Numbered from the stretch's first letter, positions 44,301 to 55,496 are shown. The stretch is 64,000 nucleotides of DNA from Cercis canadensis (GCA_003255065.1 QAOA01002120.1:470997-534996), one strand, 5' to 3'. The notes: generated by a model from the sequence alone, not told the origin. Program-made: numbers and translations.

Positions 44301-47300
44301 CCAGATCTGTTTTGATGTTTCAAGAAACATGAAATTCTGAGAAATTTCAAGCTTCATTGAATTTAACAGCCAGGTCATGATGATTGTGTCCTCAACATCC
44401 CAGGACTTGAACTTCTCATCGAGACCATTTGGTGGATCTTCAGTAAGGTGATGAAGTTTTTGTTTGCCTTTGAGAGCCAGTGTCACCAATCTTGCCCACT
44501 GTAGATAGTTTTTTCCATCTAGTCGGGCAGCAACTCCTAAATTCTGCAGTTCAGTAGTTGCAGAGTTGGTTTTTGGTGGCTCCAAGAGGGTATGTTGTGC
44601 TTCAGAAGCAGGGATACTCTTGGAGGCTTCAGACATGTCTGTGGCAGTGAATGGCAATGAAGGCCTTGAGGGATGAATAGCAACTAGGGCTAAAGAAGCA
44701 ACCTGATTTGAAAAAAGGGGGGATTTTTTGATGGCTATGAAGGCCTAAGTGAGGAATTGCGGAAGAGCAGATTATAGCTCTGATACCATGAACGATTAAG
44801 GTTCTATGGAAGAAGTAATTCGAATATATTACTCAGAGGCAATTGCCTGAATATATACAGAATATACAGCAGCTGTCCTCCTCTAATTAGGTGGACAGAT
44901 AGCTACAATTAAGGGGGAATATACAGCCTATAATCAGGGAGATTTGCCTAATGAAATAAATGACATAAATGACAGAATATTCCATAAATAGAATCCCTAT
45001 AAGTTAGGAGAGAATATCTACACTATCTCTAACACCTCTTGCTCCAGTTGCTTCTCTAGTTCCAATTTCTGACATGGATCATTTCATTGTTGACTGCAAA
45101 GGTATTCGTTCTACTCACAACCCTCACCTTATTTACAATTTTGTGAGCTATCACCATTTGTCTCCACCATATTCTGCCTTTGTATCATCATTGTCTTCTG
45201 TTTCGATTTCTAAAAATACAGGTGAAGCTCTTTCCAACCCAAGGTGGCATAAGGCAATGATTGATGAAATGACTACCTTAGACTCCAATAGCACTTGGGA
45301 TTTGGTTCCTCTCCCACGTAGTAAATCTACAATAGGTTGTTGTTGGGTTTATATGGTCAAAGTTGGCCCTGATGGCCAAATAGATCGTCTGAAGGCTCAA
45401 CTGGTTGTAAAGGGATATATCCAGATATATGGCCTTGACTATGGCGATACTTTTTCCCATGTCGCTAAGATAGCCTCTATTTGCCTCTTTCTCTCTATGG
45501 CAGCCATTCACCACTGGCCCCTTTATCAACTCAATATTAAAAACGTCTTTCTACATGGCGAATTGCAGGAGGAAATCTTTATGGAGCAACCACCTAAGTT
45601 TATTGCCCAAGGGGAGTCTAGATTGGTATGTCAACTTCACCGATCTCTCTGTGGACTTAAACAATCTCCACGGGCTTGGTTTGGGAGATTTAGTGCAGTT
45701 GTCCAAGCATTTGGAATGATTTGGAGTGAGGCCAATCATTCAGTCTTTTACTGTCATTCATTCCATAACCGATGCATTTACTTGGTTGTCTATGTAGATG
45801 ACATTGTAATTACAAGGAATGACCAAGATGGCATACAAAAGCTCAAACAACATCTATTCCAATACTTTTAGACAAAGGGTTAGGGCAAACTCAAATATTT
45901 TCTAGGAATAGAAGTTGCTCAATCACAAAAGGGTATTGTCATCTCAAAACGGAAATATGCCTTGGACATTTTGAGAGAAACGGGCATGTCCAATTGCAAA
46001 CCTATGGATACTCCAATGGACCCAAATGTCAAGCTCCTACCCCGATCAAAGGGAGCCCTTATCAGATCCTAACAGATACTGGAGACTTATTGGAAAACTC
46101 AACTATCTCACAATGACAAGGCCTGATATTGCCTTTTGATGTGTAGTTAGTCAGTTTTTGAGATCATTGAGATGCAGTAATTCATATTTTAAAATACATC
46201 AAGAAGGCAGCGGGTAAAGGTCTCTCGTATAAAGGTAGAGGACATACTCAGGTAGTTGGCTATTCAGATGTTGATTGGGCAGGATGTCCATATGATAGAT
46301 GCTCAATTATCAAATATTGTGTATTTGTTGGAGGTAATCTAGTGTCATGGAAGAGCAAGAAACAATATATTGTTGCTCGGTCCACTGTTAAGGCATAATA
46401 CCGAGTCATGGCTAAAGCAACTTGTGAGCTCATATGGTTGAAACAGTTACTCTTGGAGTTAAAATTTATGAAGGTTTAGCAAATGAGATTAATATGTGAT
46501 AACCAAACAGCTCTCTATATTGCCTCTAATCCAGTCTTCCATGAAAAGACCAAACATATAGAAATCGATTGTCATTTTATTAGATAGAAGATACTTTTAG
46601 GGGATATCGCTACTGGTTTTGTTAGATCAAACGATCAGTTAGCAGATATATTTACTAAGTCTCTCAAAGGCCCTCGGGTTAACTACATTTGTAACAAGCT
46701 TGGAACATACGATATGTATGCTCCAGCTTAAGGGGGAGTGTTAGAATATTATAATATTGATTGACTGTGAATATTGTAATTATTATAGCTTACATCTAGA
46801 CTTGTAACTAGGATGTGATTAGGCCCATGATTAGGCCTGTGTATGTTGTACAGTTAATATAAATAATACTTGTGAGAAGCTAGTCTCACACACTTCCTTT
46901 AGTTTTCACAGACACAAAAGTAGTCATTGCATTTCTCTGTAAGACTTTTTTAAACATCAAGGGATGTTTCTGTAAGATTTGAAAATGAAGCGGGTTTTGT
47001 GTAATTTAAGCTAAATTCAAGGTTCTCAATATATTAATTTCAATTGAACGTTAGGTAATAAATGGAGATGGGGAAATTTTGGATTTTATAAAAAACTATA
47101 TAAGGACAAGTATAGATGTATATCATCTAATTACCAAAATCAAATCTTGCAATGGAGAAGCAACTAAAAATCACTTCCCCATTAAAGATGGAAAAGTGAT
47201 TTTGGAAGCTTTGCTTTGAAATGACCCAAATGTACACTTATCCCAAAATGGATTTTGCCTTTAGAAAGTGATTCTAGAGCACTCCAATGGAGAGTTAAAT

Positions 47301-50300
47301 ATACACTATCTTGTTTCATCCCTAAGTGATGTGGATAGTGGACTTCATGCCACATCTTTGGAATTCATTGTTAGCCCTAAGCCTGTGTGTATATACTATG
47401 TTTAAGTGTTATAAGTTTTGATGATGACAAATAAGGAATAACATATGCATGATAGTAATCTTTATCTTGTCATTATTGATATATTAATCATGCAATGCCT
47501 TGAATCATTTGCACATAATTGAAATAATCTATGCATGATATGGTGCTTAGTAAGTTCATTATATATTGATCATGTGTATATAACCTTTGATTATATGATT
47601 CAATGGAATGGACTAATCCTATGGGTTCCAAATTTATATATCTTTTATGTAGAGAAGCCCATTACTACAGGATATGTAAGAATAGAAGACCAGTTGGGAG
47701 ACATCTTTACAAAAGCCTTGAATGGAGCCCGCATTGATTACATTTGTAACAAAATGGGCATGATTAACATCTATGGTCCACCTTAAGGGAGAGTGTTATA
47801 GAATGTAAATATGGAAATAATCTAGAATAGCTGTTGCAGGATGTAAATATGGTAATATAGCATAATTATAGGGATTGTAGCATGATCATAGGGATTAGCC
47901 TCTGTATATATATGACTGTCCTATCAATGAGGAAAAATACACTTTTTCCCATCACATTCAACTCTGATTACATGCTATCAGAGCTGGTTCGAACAATTCA
48001 ACCAGGCTCTTAGGGGTTGTTAGGGTTTGTGAGGGTGTGAGTCTAGGGCACCCACATAAGGTGCTGGTCTTCTCTCACCACCCCCTTCAGTGTGTTCAGA
48101 AGCCACCGGCTGGCCGGCCCAAGAGTCCAGCAGCCATCGGCGGGGCGTGTGTGATCCACGTGCAGATCAACCCTTCTGCCCTGCAACCCACGCTCCAGTG
48201 CATGAAGGCGCGTCCGACGTCTCCTTCTTCCCCGATTTGTCTCGCCGGCGTTCTCATCCCATTTCCGGTGACATCTTTTGGTTTGGTCACTATTCCTCTC
48301 CTATTTTGCCTATTGTTCCGCTGTTTGGGATTCTTTGGCTATTGATCTCATTCTATTTTGGGAATTCTGGTTTGGTTTGTGTATTGCTTTGGGTGTCTTG
48401 CTTTGGCTGTTTGGGTGTTCCATTGTTTGTGTATTTCCTTGGCTGTTTGCGAATTCTGGTTTGATACTTGGATTATTCTGGTGTGGTGGTTCGATATTCC
48501 GTTGTTGGTTTGGTTTGGTTTGATATTTTGGTGTGGTGGTTTTGTGGTATAACCACTGAATTTTGCATCTTTGACTGGTTTCCTATTATTTGGGTGGTCT
48601 TGCTTGGTTGCTTTGTGTATTGCTTCACCCATGGCAGCAAATAAACCCATAGTCATGGCTCAGGTAGTTCCTGTTATGACAAAAATCACGAAGCACAAAC
48701 TCAAAAGGCCCCAAATACTTAGACTGGAGTAAAACTGTTCGGCTGTATTTACGGAGCATTGAGAAGGATGATCATCTCACCTCTGATCCACCTACAGATG
48801 ATACCCGGCAAGCATGGTTACGGGATGATGCAAGACTATTCTTGCAAATTCGGAATTCTATTGATATTGAGGTACTTGGTTTGATTAATAACTGTGAGTT
48901 TGTGAAGGAGTTAATGGAGTATCTGGATTTCTTGTACTCTGTACGGGAAAACATATCTCGTATCTACGAGGTATGTAGGACCTTTTCTCGGGGAGAGCAA
49001 TAGGATAAGTCTCTTACTGCTTATTTTATGGAGTTCAAGAAAACTTGTGAAGAACTCAATATGCTTCTCCCATTCAGCCCTGATGTCAAAGTTCAACAAG
49101 CTCAGCGGGAGAAAATGGTAATTATGAGTTTTCTGACAGACCTACGTCCAGAGTTTGAGGCTGTTAAAAATCAAATTCTCTTGGATTCTTAAATCTCTTA
49201 TTTGCAGGAAATCTTTGCTAGAGTCCTTCGCACAGAAAACCTACAGATTTCTTAGCCCATTGCTAATAACAATATTCTTGTTAGTCGTGGGGTTTCTCGT
49301 GGTAGTTCTCGAGGTGGGATGACCAATCGTAACCAGAATATGGACAATCGGGGTTAGTAGTCAGGCGAAGTTGAGTATTTTTATTGCCATGAGCTAGGGC
49401 ATACAAAACGCACTTGTAAGAAGCTTCTCAATAAGAATCAGCACGGTTGGTCTGCACATGTTGCATCACTGTTTGATAAGACTATTACGGTATCTGCTGA
49501 TGACTTTGCCCAGTTCACTCAGTATCAGGAATCACTGAAATCCCCTGCTCCTACTGCTATTTTTGCTGATACAGGTAAATCCCCTACATGTCTTCTCTCT
49601 TCATCATCCAGGTGGGTCATTGATTCTGGTGCCTCAGACCACATGACAGATAATCCTAACCTTTTATCCACCTACCATACCCATGCTTCTTCATCTCATG
49701 TGACTATAGTTGATGAGTCTACACCTAGTGTCCTTGGTTCTAGCACTATTAACCTAACCCCATCTATTTCTTTGCCCTCAATGTTGAGTTTACCTAATTT
49801 TTTATTTAACCTGATTTCCGTTAGTAAACTCACCCGTACCTTGAACTGTAGTGTCTCATTCTTTCCTAATTATTGTCCCTTTCAGGGTCTTACGACGAAA
49901 CGGATTACTGGTAAAGGACATGAATTTGGAGGCCTCTATGTACTTGACACTCAGGTGCCGAGATCCTTAGCATGTTCTAGTTTGTTGTCTCCGTTTGAGG
50001 TGCACTGCCGGTTGGGTCATTCGTCTCTCCAGGCTCTCAAGCAACTTTATCCTCAATTTCATCATTTATCGTCTTTGCATTGTGAGTCATGTCAGTTTGC
50101 CAAACATCATCGTGTTCCCTTAGGGTCTAAAGTCAATAAACGAGTTGTGTCTCCATTTGAGTTAGTCCACTCTAATGTTTGGGGTCCTTGTCCAATTTTG
50201 TCCAAAACTGGTTTTAAGTATTTTGTTACCTTTGTTGATGACTACTCTCGTGTAACATGGTTATATTTAATGAAAAATCGCTCTAAGGTATTTTAACATT

Positions 50301-53300
50301 TTTGTGCCTTCTGTGTTGAAATAAAGACGCAATTTAATGTTTCTATTCAAACCCTGAGAAGTGATAATGCTAAAGAGTACCTATCTACTTCCTTTTAGTC
50401 TTATATGCTTCAATATGGCATTCTTCATCAGTGCTCCTGGGTTGACACACCCGCTCAAAATGGGGTTGCTGAACGAAAAAACCGGCATCTCCTTGTCGTT
50501 GCTAGAGCTCTTTTGTTCTAAATGAATGTTCCTAAACCATTTTGGGCGGATGCTGTCTCTACAACTTGTTTTTTAATTAATCGAATCTCATCTTCTGTTC
50601 TCAATGGGGCAATTCCCTATTCTGTTCTTTTTCCATCTAAACCTATGTTTTCTGTTGCACCCTGCATGCTTGGCAGTACCTGCTTTGTTCGCGACACCCG
50701 GCCCTAAGTCACTAAGTTAGACCCTAAGTCCCTTAAATGTGTCTTCATTGGTTATTCTCGTCTCCAAAAAGGGTATCGGTGTTTCTCTCCTACTCTTCAT
50801 CGCTACCTTGTCTCTCCCGATGTCACATTCCAAGAAAACATTATTTTCTTCTCTCCTTCCTCTCCTTCCCATAGTCAGGGGGAGGACGATGATTTGTTGG
50901 TTTATACAATCCCCTGTTCTCACCCACCTACAAATAATCCTGCACCTCCTCTAGAGTCTACTCGGCCCCCTATTGTCCATGTCTACACTAGACGGAACTG
51001 CCAAATGCAGGTTCAGATTCATGTCCTTCACCATCTACTTCGTCGCTAGATCTAGGCTCCAGTGCTCCTACTCCTGACCTTCCCATTGCTCTTCGAAAAG
51101 GTAAACGTCAGTGTACTTATCCTATTGCTTCTGTTGTTTCCTACGATCACTTGTCTTCTCCTTCTTATTCTTTTTTGGCCAAACTAGACTCTGTGTCCAT
51201 TCCTAAAACAATTCATGAAGCTCTGGCCCATCCTGGGTGGCGTGCTGCCATGATAGAAGAGATAAACACTCTTGATCATAATGGCACTTGGACATTAGTG
51301 GATTTACCTATCGGCAAGAAAGCTATTGGGTGCTAGTGGGTATTTACAGTTAAAGTCAATCCTGATGGTTCTGTGGCCCAACTGAAAGCCCATCTCATTG
51401 CGAAAAGATAGGCTCAGACTTATGGTACTGATTACTCAAATACTTTTTCTCCGGTTGCCAAACTTACCTCAGTTTGTTTGCTGATCACCTTGGCAGCCAC
51501 TCATGATTGGTCGTTGCACCAATTGGATATCAAAAATGATTTTCTTTATGGTACTATTCAAGAAGAAGTCTATATGGAGCAACCGCTGGGGTTTGTTGCT
51601 CAGGGGGAGTATGGGAAAGTATGTCAGCTTCGGAAGTTGCTGTATGGTTTGAAACAAAGCCCTCGAGCGTGGTTTAGCAGGTTTAGTCAAGTTGTTTTGA
51701 AATATGGAGTGAAGAAAAGCAAGTTTGATCACACAGTGTTTTACAGGCAATCTAAGGATGACATCATTCTACTTGCATTATATGTTGATGACATTGTGAT
51801 TACTGGGAGCGATAGCTCAGGCATATCTGGTCTCAAGACTTTCTTGCACTCCTACTTTCAGACAAAGGATTTGGGACCTTTGAAATACTTCCTAGGGGTT
51901 GAAGTCATGAGAAACAAGAAGGGGATCTTCCTGTCCCAAAGGAAGTATGTTCTTGATTTGTTGAAAGAAACAGGAAAAATAAGGGCTAAGCCATGTAGTA
52001 CCCCAATGACTCCTAACATACAGCCTGCAAAGGATGACAATAAACCATTTCATGATCCTGAAAGGTATAGGAGGCTTGTGGGAAAGTTGAATTATCTTAC
52101 AGTGACTCGCCCCGACATTGCGTATTCGGTCAGTGTTGTCAGCCGCTTTATGTCCTCCCCAACAGTCAACCATTGGGCGCTCCTAGAACAAATTCTTTGT
52201 TACTTGAAAGGAGTTCTAGGACGTGGATTATTTTATGGGCATCATGGACACACTAAGGTAGAATGTTTCTCCAGCATGATTGAGGCCTATTCTGATGCAG
52301 ACTATGCAGGGTGCAAGGATGATAGGAGATCCATTACTGGCTATTGTGTCTTTGTGGGAAGGAACCTAGGTTCATGGAAGAGTAAGAAGTAAAATGTAGT
52401 CTCCCGATCTACTGCAGAATCAGAGTACATATGTATGGCAAACTCAGTATGTGAGATTGTATGGATATACCAACTATTGAAAGAAGTTGGCTTCGAGCTC
52501 TCACTACCAGCAAAGCTATGGTGTGACAACCAAGCTGCTCTTCACATTGCTTCTAATCTTGTGTTTCACAAACGAACTAAACATATCGAGATCGATTGTC
52601 ACTTTGTTCGTGAAAAGATTGAAGAGAAGCCCATTACTACAGGATATGTAAGAACAGAAGACCAATTGGGAGACATCTTTACAAAAGCCTTGAATGGAGC
52701 CCGCATTGATTACATTTGTAACAAAATGGGCATGATTAACATCTATGTTCCACCTTGAGGGAGAGTGTTAAAGAATGTAAATATGGAAATAATCTAGAAT
52801 AGCTGTTACAGGATGTAAATATGGTAATATAACATAATTATAGGGATTGTAGCATGATCATAGGGATTAGCCTCTGTATATATATGACTGTCCTATCAAT
52901 GAGAAAAATACACTTTTTCCCATCACATTCATCTCTGATTACAGTGAGCAAGGTGTGAAGTTTCCTAGTTGAGCTTGGAAAAACTAAGGAGAGTTAGCTT
53001 GGAAAGGCTACATATCAATACTACTTGTATCAAGCTTGGAGAGGCTAGGGATTTCAAAGACTACTCGACACATAGTGGATTAATTCTCAAGAGGAGCTTG
53101 GTGAGTGGATGTAGGCCTTGGGCTGAACCACTATAAAAATCACTTGTGCAAATCTCTCTATCCCTCTCACTTTTAAATCAATTGCACTATAACTATTGTG
53201 ATTTATATGTGTCTTTGATTGGTCTTAGATTCTCTTCAGCTGTCGTTTTACAAAGTAGTTGAAAGTTCAACTAGTTTGCTGTCTGGTCTCTGTGTCACAA

Positions 53301-53704
53301 ACTAGTTGAAGACTTCAACTACTTTGCATGTTGGTTGCTACCCTATGTATTTCACTGCATCTTTAATTCCCAAATTTTTCTTAGTGTTCCAAAATCTTTT
53401 AGAGTACCCTACTCACTCTAGGGCTACTCTTACATTTACACTGGTATGACAAACATCAATTATGCAAGAACTATACTACAACAATAAAAAAGATGCTCAC
53501 CTGAGATAGGATGACAAGTTGTTGATTTGCCTTCTTGGGAAATTCCCTCAATGCACGTTCACACAAACGACGAGGTGAACTATTATACCAGTCTTCTCCA
53601 TATTCGTGAAGGTATGGCTGGGTAAGTGGAACAAATACCAGACCAGCAAAAATGTAATAACTTGGAAGCTTATCGAACTGATGGACTGGAACTAACGGTT
53701 GCAG
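29365..53704 (-). CDS. DEG10: DEG/HtrA-family serine protease (DEG10-like), last three exons
   Basis: Three minus-strand exons join in phase 0: 53704-53501 (68 aa, [20 protein letters not shown] to QQLVILSQ), 30150-30100 (17 aa, [17 protein letters not shown]) and 29607-29365 (80 aa, [18 protein letters not shown] to the stop). All visible junctions are GT-AG. The text matches the C-terminal PDZ-like region of plant Deg proteases, best the mitochondrial DEG10 type as I remember it; DEG2 and DEG9 differ here. The trypsin-like domain with its His-Asp-Ser triad and the first PDZ domain lie upstream, outside the window. Deg proteases degrade damaged proteins without ATP. The intron between the first two exons is 23,350 bp and full of nested retroelements; the other is 492 bp. 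The next upstream intron is at least 10.3 kb, as no further exon was found up to 64000. The visible exons are undamaged. Confidence 0.8.
29744..29747. other. Sequence gap (4 N) inside an A-tract
   Basis: Four undetermined bases lie between two long A runs inside the last intron of the DEG10-like gene. The true length of the A-tract is unknown. Confidence 0.95.
30294..30339. repeat. Perfect 23-bp tandem duplication
   Basis: A 23-bp unit starting TCTGCATGTTTCCC occurs twice in a row (30294-30316 and 30317-30339), just left of the LINE relic. Confidence 0.85.
30403..30583 (+). repeat. 5' LTR of copia element A1
   Basis: 181 bp, starting TGTTATAGAATG and ending AAATAACA, preceded by target-site copy TGGAC. 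Confidence 0.95.
35316..35496 (+). repeat. 3' LTR of copia element A1
   Basis: 181 bp, about 99% identical to 30403-30583, preceded by GGGGGAG and followed by TGGAC. Confidence 0.95.
35502..36223 (+). mobile_element. LINE 3' relic, split by copia A1
   Basis: The plus strand carries a worn L1-type LINE C-terminal region: [14 protein letters not shown] (35497 on), then [27 protein letters not shown] and a zf-RVT-like region to about 35860. A further piece near 35910-36090 ([17 protein letters not shown]) precedes an A-tract at 36215-36223. Stops and frame changes are frequent. Reading across the A1 target site continues the same frame (PRVW upstream, TLDPSG downstream), so the LINE extended left of A1, to at least about 30360. 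Confidence 0.75.
36224..36870. other. Intron sequence of the DEG10-like gene, no element recognised
   Basis: AT-rich sequence between the LINE relic and copia B1. No coding trace or repeat was recognised. Confidence 0.45.
36876..37035 (+). repeat. 5' LTR of copia element B1
   Basis: 160 bp, TGTTAAAATATT to TTTCTCACA, followed directly by the primer-binding site. It lacks the 12-bp ATTAGGCC duplication seen in the 3' LTR. Confidence 0.92.
39922..40168 (-). repeat. 3' LTR of copia element C
   Basis: 247 bp, plus-strand ends TGAACGATTAAGG and ATCTCTAACA, nearly identical to 44789-45034. Confidence 0.97.
44789..45034 (-). repeat. 5' LTR of copia element C
   Basis: 246 bp, next to the primer-binding site on its left side and target-site copy CCTCT on its right. 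Confidence 0.97.
46739..46910 (+). repeat. 3' LTR of copia element B1
   Basis: 172 bp, TGTTAGAATATT to TTTTCACA, with a 12-bp tandem duplication around GATTAGGCC. Confidence 0.92.
46916..47398. other. Intron sequence of the DEG10-like gene, no element recognised
   Basis: Continues the intron right of copia B1. No coding trace was found. Confidence 0.4.
47399..47650 (+). mobile_element. Left piece of a probable old LTR
   Basis: It starts TGTTTAAGTGTTATAAG and GATGATGACAAATAAG, wording common at the start of long copia LTRs of the SIRE/Maximus kind. The matching style continues at 52944, on the other side of copia A2. No coding part was found. Confidence 0.4.
47651..47793 (+). mobile_element. 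A-family internal 3' end, in front of the A2 5' LTR
   Basis: 143 bp nearly identical to 52623-52765, the last part of the A2 internal region, including the end of its RNase H region and its purine tract. It joins directly to the 5' LTR of A2, giving the order internal end, LTR, internal, LTR. Confidence 0.88.
47794..47972 (+). repeat. 5' LTR of copia element A2
   Basis: 179 bp, TGTTATAGAATG to CTGATTACA, preceded by the end of an A-family internal region rather than by intron sequence. Confidence 0.92.
52766..52943 (+). repeat. 3' LTR of copia element A2
   Basis: 178 bp, TGTTAAAGAATG to CTGATTACA, followed by GTGAG. Confidence 0.92.
52944..53440 (+). mobile_element. Right piece of a probable old LTR
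   Basis: GTGAGCAAGGTGTGAAG, a run of 'AGCTTGGA' wording, then GGATGTAGGCCTTGGGCTGA and ACCACTATAAAA (TATA-like) resemble the middle and end of a long SIRE-like copia LTR. It is taken as the continuation of 47399-47650, separated by A2. Confidence 0.42.
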
Positions 53705-54282
53705 CTGAAATATTGAGACAGTGATATATTTATTTATAAACTTAAGCATTGTCAAAAACAAATTTGTATCACAAAAAATTGTAATAACAACAAATGATAG
53801 AGATAGTGACTACAGAACCAGAGGGCAGAAATGAATTCATGGTTCTACAAGTTTTCAGAGGTACATAATGAAATGGACCAGATAAAAAAATAAAAGTATG
53901 ACTACAGTTAACATTTTTGTGCATAAGTTTTATTGTGTTGAGTTGAAGATCAGAAGGTTAACTTTTCTACATTTTTTATATCAAACAACAGAAAACATCA
54001 AATGACATAATTTATCAAGATTGTAATGCACCTAATGCAACAAAGACAAGAAAGTTAATAGAAAAGAATATAATATCAAGAACAAAGATAATTCCTTCCA
54101 CTGTGCAGCTTAGGGAAAGCGCTCCATAAACAAACATCATGTTAATATACTGCTCTTGCAATGGGAATTGAGAAATCTCCATATACCAGTGTTACCATCC
54201 ACTAGTTAAATGAAAAAAATCCCTTGAGTTTTAAGTCTCTCCTGTGCGCCTTAAGAGGACAATCAACAAAGGAGAGGGGGGA
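53705..54282. other. Intron upstream of the DEG10-like exon at 53501-53704
   Basis: The splice acceptor TTTCAG lies directly upstream (minus strand) of 53704. The rest is AT-rich, without coding trace. Confidence 0.5.
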
Positions 54283-54287
54283 AGAGC

Positions 54288-54721
54288 TGATGTAGGACAA
54301 CAGAGGAATTAGGCTGCAATCAGGGATTTCAGGGTTGGTTGAAGGATAGAAAGGTGGAAAATTGATAGCTTAGGGTTGTGCAAGAAGGAAGGGGTATTTT
54401 GCCAGCAAAAAATTTGGTTGGTAGGGTCAACTATGCGGCTGTTTATGGCTGTAAATAGGTCTCCCATGACTTAACCTAGAAGGAAAAACCCTAATCCTAT
54501 ACAGACAAGGGTTAGAACCCAAGACCAAATCCTATGAGGACTAATAAAATTTTAGAATACCCTAATAACATAAAACCAAGCCCAAATGCTCTCAATGCCG
54601 GGTACTGCCAATACCACTGAACAGAAAATCAAAATCAGCACAAAATCAAATTTGAACCAAAATACTGAGATGATTTGATATTTAATCATAGGCTTCCTTG
54701 ATGCCAATCCATCCTGCGTCA
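54288..54721 (-). repeat. 3' LTR of the gypsy-like element
   Basis: 434 bp, plus-strand ends TGATGTAGGACA and CCTGCGTCA. It shares its first ~180 bp and last ~110 bp with 61834-62797. Confidence 0.8.
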
Positions 54722-55338
54722 TTCTCCCCTGGTTGGAGAAAACTCAACCTTGATTTTTAAAGTGTCTCATGATCTCAAAGACAAGTCTTGCACCTTTAAG
54801 ATAAAATATTCTAGCTCCAAGCCATTTCATCTCATTCATAACCATTACCAATGATGACATCAAAACTTTACTCTCTTCCAAACAATCACTAAATCTGTGT
54901 GAGTCAATGGAAAAATTTGTTGGTGTTTCCCCTTCAGACACCAGTGAAGAATAGCTAGTAGTTTGTTCCTCAGCTTCTACAACCTTAGTAGCTTGTTCAG
55001 CTCTTCAAGGATCTGATGACAAGATAAATTATCATCTTTTGCAGTGTGAACGGTTTGATCTTTAGATATATTCATAGATTTAGTTGGCTTGGTTTTTAAA
55101 ATCTGTTCTTCAATAGTCTCAACTTGCAGCTGTTCTACACAGTCTTCATCTTGTTCTACTGTTTCAACCTGCGAATCCTTAGTTTCTTGCCAATCATCCT
55201 TTTGATCTTGCAATTCCAGATTTGTAATCAGCTGACATGCCTTTTCAGGAATTTCTACTGGTCTATTTAGCTCATCGTGTTCAGTTTTCAGTAAAATTTT
55301 TGAAGCATAAATTAAGGGATCTCAAACTAATTTATCTC

Positions 55339-55496
55339 TGTTAGAATATTAGCTGTAAATAGAGTTATTATAGCATATATTTAGGCTTGTAATTAGCTTA
55401 TGATTAGGCCCAAGATTAGGCCCATTATTGCTGTACAGTTAGTATAAATAATAGCTGTGAGGAGCTAGTCTCACAACCTTTTTCACTATTCTCACA
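55339..55496 (+). repeat. Solo LTR of copia family B
   Basis: 158 bp, TGTTAGAATATTAGCTG to TATTCTCACA, bordered by ATCTC on both sides (55334-55338 and 55497-55501). It lies inside the gypsy-like element and carries the 12-bp ATTAGGCC duplication. Confidence 0.92.

Larger units (their letters stand above)
39922..45034 (-). mobile_element. Ty1/copia LTR retrotransposon C, looks whole and very young
   Basis: A complete copia element on the minus strand inside B1, bordered by CCTCT on both sides (39917-39921 and 45035-45039). LTRs lie at 39922-40168 and 44789-45034. The primer site TGGTATCAGAGC follows the 5' LTR and a purine tract (GAGGGGGAG) precedes the 3' LTR. One continuous reading frame of about 1,486 codons (ATG at 44636 to 40176) covers gag with a zinc knuckle (CTHC, near 43840), protease ([10 protein letters not shown]), integrase (DVWGPS), reverse transcriptase ([11 protein letters not shown]) and RNase H (ending DVLTKGLPT). 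The LTRs differ only by one single-base length change, so it inserted very recently. It looks whole. Confidence 0.97.
36876..46910 (+). mobile_element. Ty1/copia LTR retrotransposon B1, broken and host of element C
   Basis: A copia element with LTRs at 36876-37035 and 46739-46910 and primer site TGGTATCAGAGC at 37036-37047. A purine tract (AAGGGGGAG) lies before the 3' LTR. GACAT precedes it and GACAC follows, a nearly matching duplication. Parts: gag from about 37500, protease and integrase to about 39900, then, after the nested element C, reverse transcriptase from about 45180 (YVDDIVIT) and RNase H to about 46720. By eye the LTRs differ by about 5%, plus a 12-bp length difference, suggesting about two million years. 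It is broken by many breaks (around ten or more). Confidence 0.92.
47794..52943 (+). mobile_element. Ty1/copia LTR retrotransposon A2, broken
   Basis: A second member of the A1 family, with LTRs at 47794-47972 and 52766-52943 and primer-site-like TGCTATCAGAGC at 47973-47984. It has the same order of parts: gag (about 48630-49440), zinc knuckle, protease ([10 protein letters not shown] near 49620), integrase, reverse transcriptase ([11 protein letters not shown] near 51790) and RNase H to 52757. The LTRs are about 97-98% identical by eye. It is broken by about ten breaks. No target-site duplication can be read because the left side is the extra internal piece at 47651-47793. Confidence 0.92.

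Noticed and set aside
47535-47786. Open frame of 83 codons resembling the end of a copia polyprotein
   Set aside because: Only the last part is element-derived (the extra A-family internal end at 47651-47793); the first part is flanking sequence, so it is not a gene.
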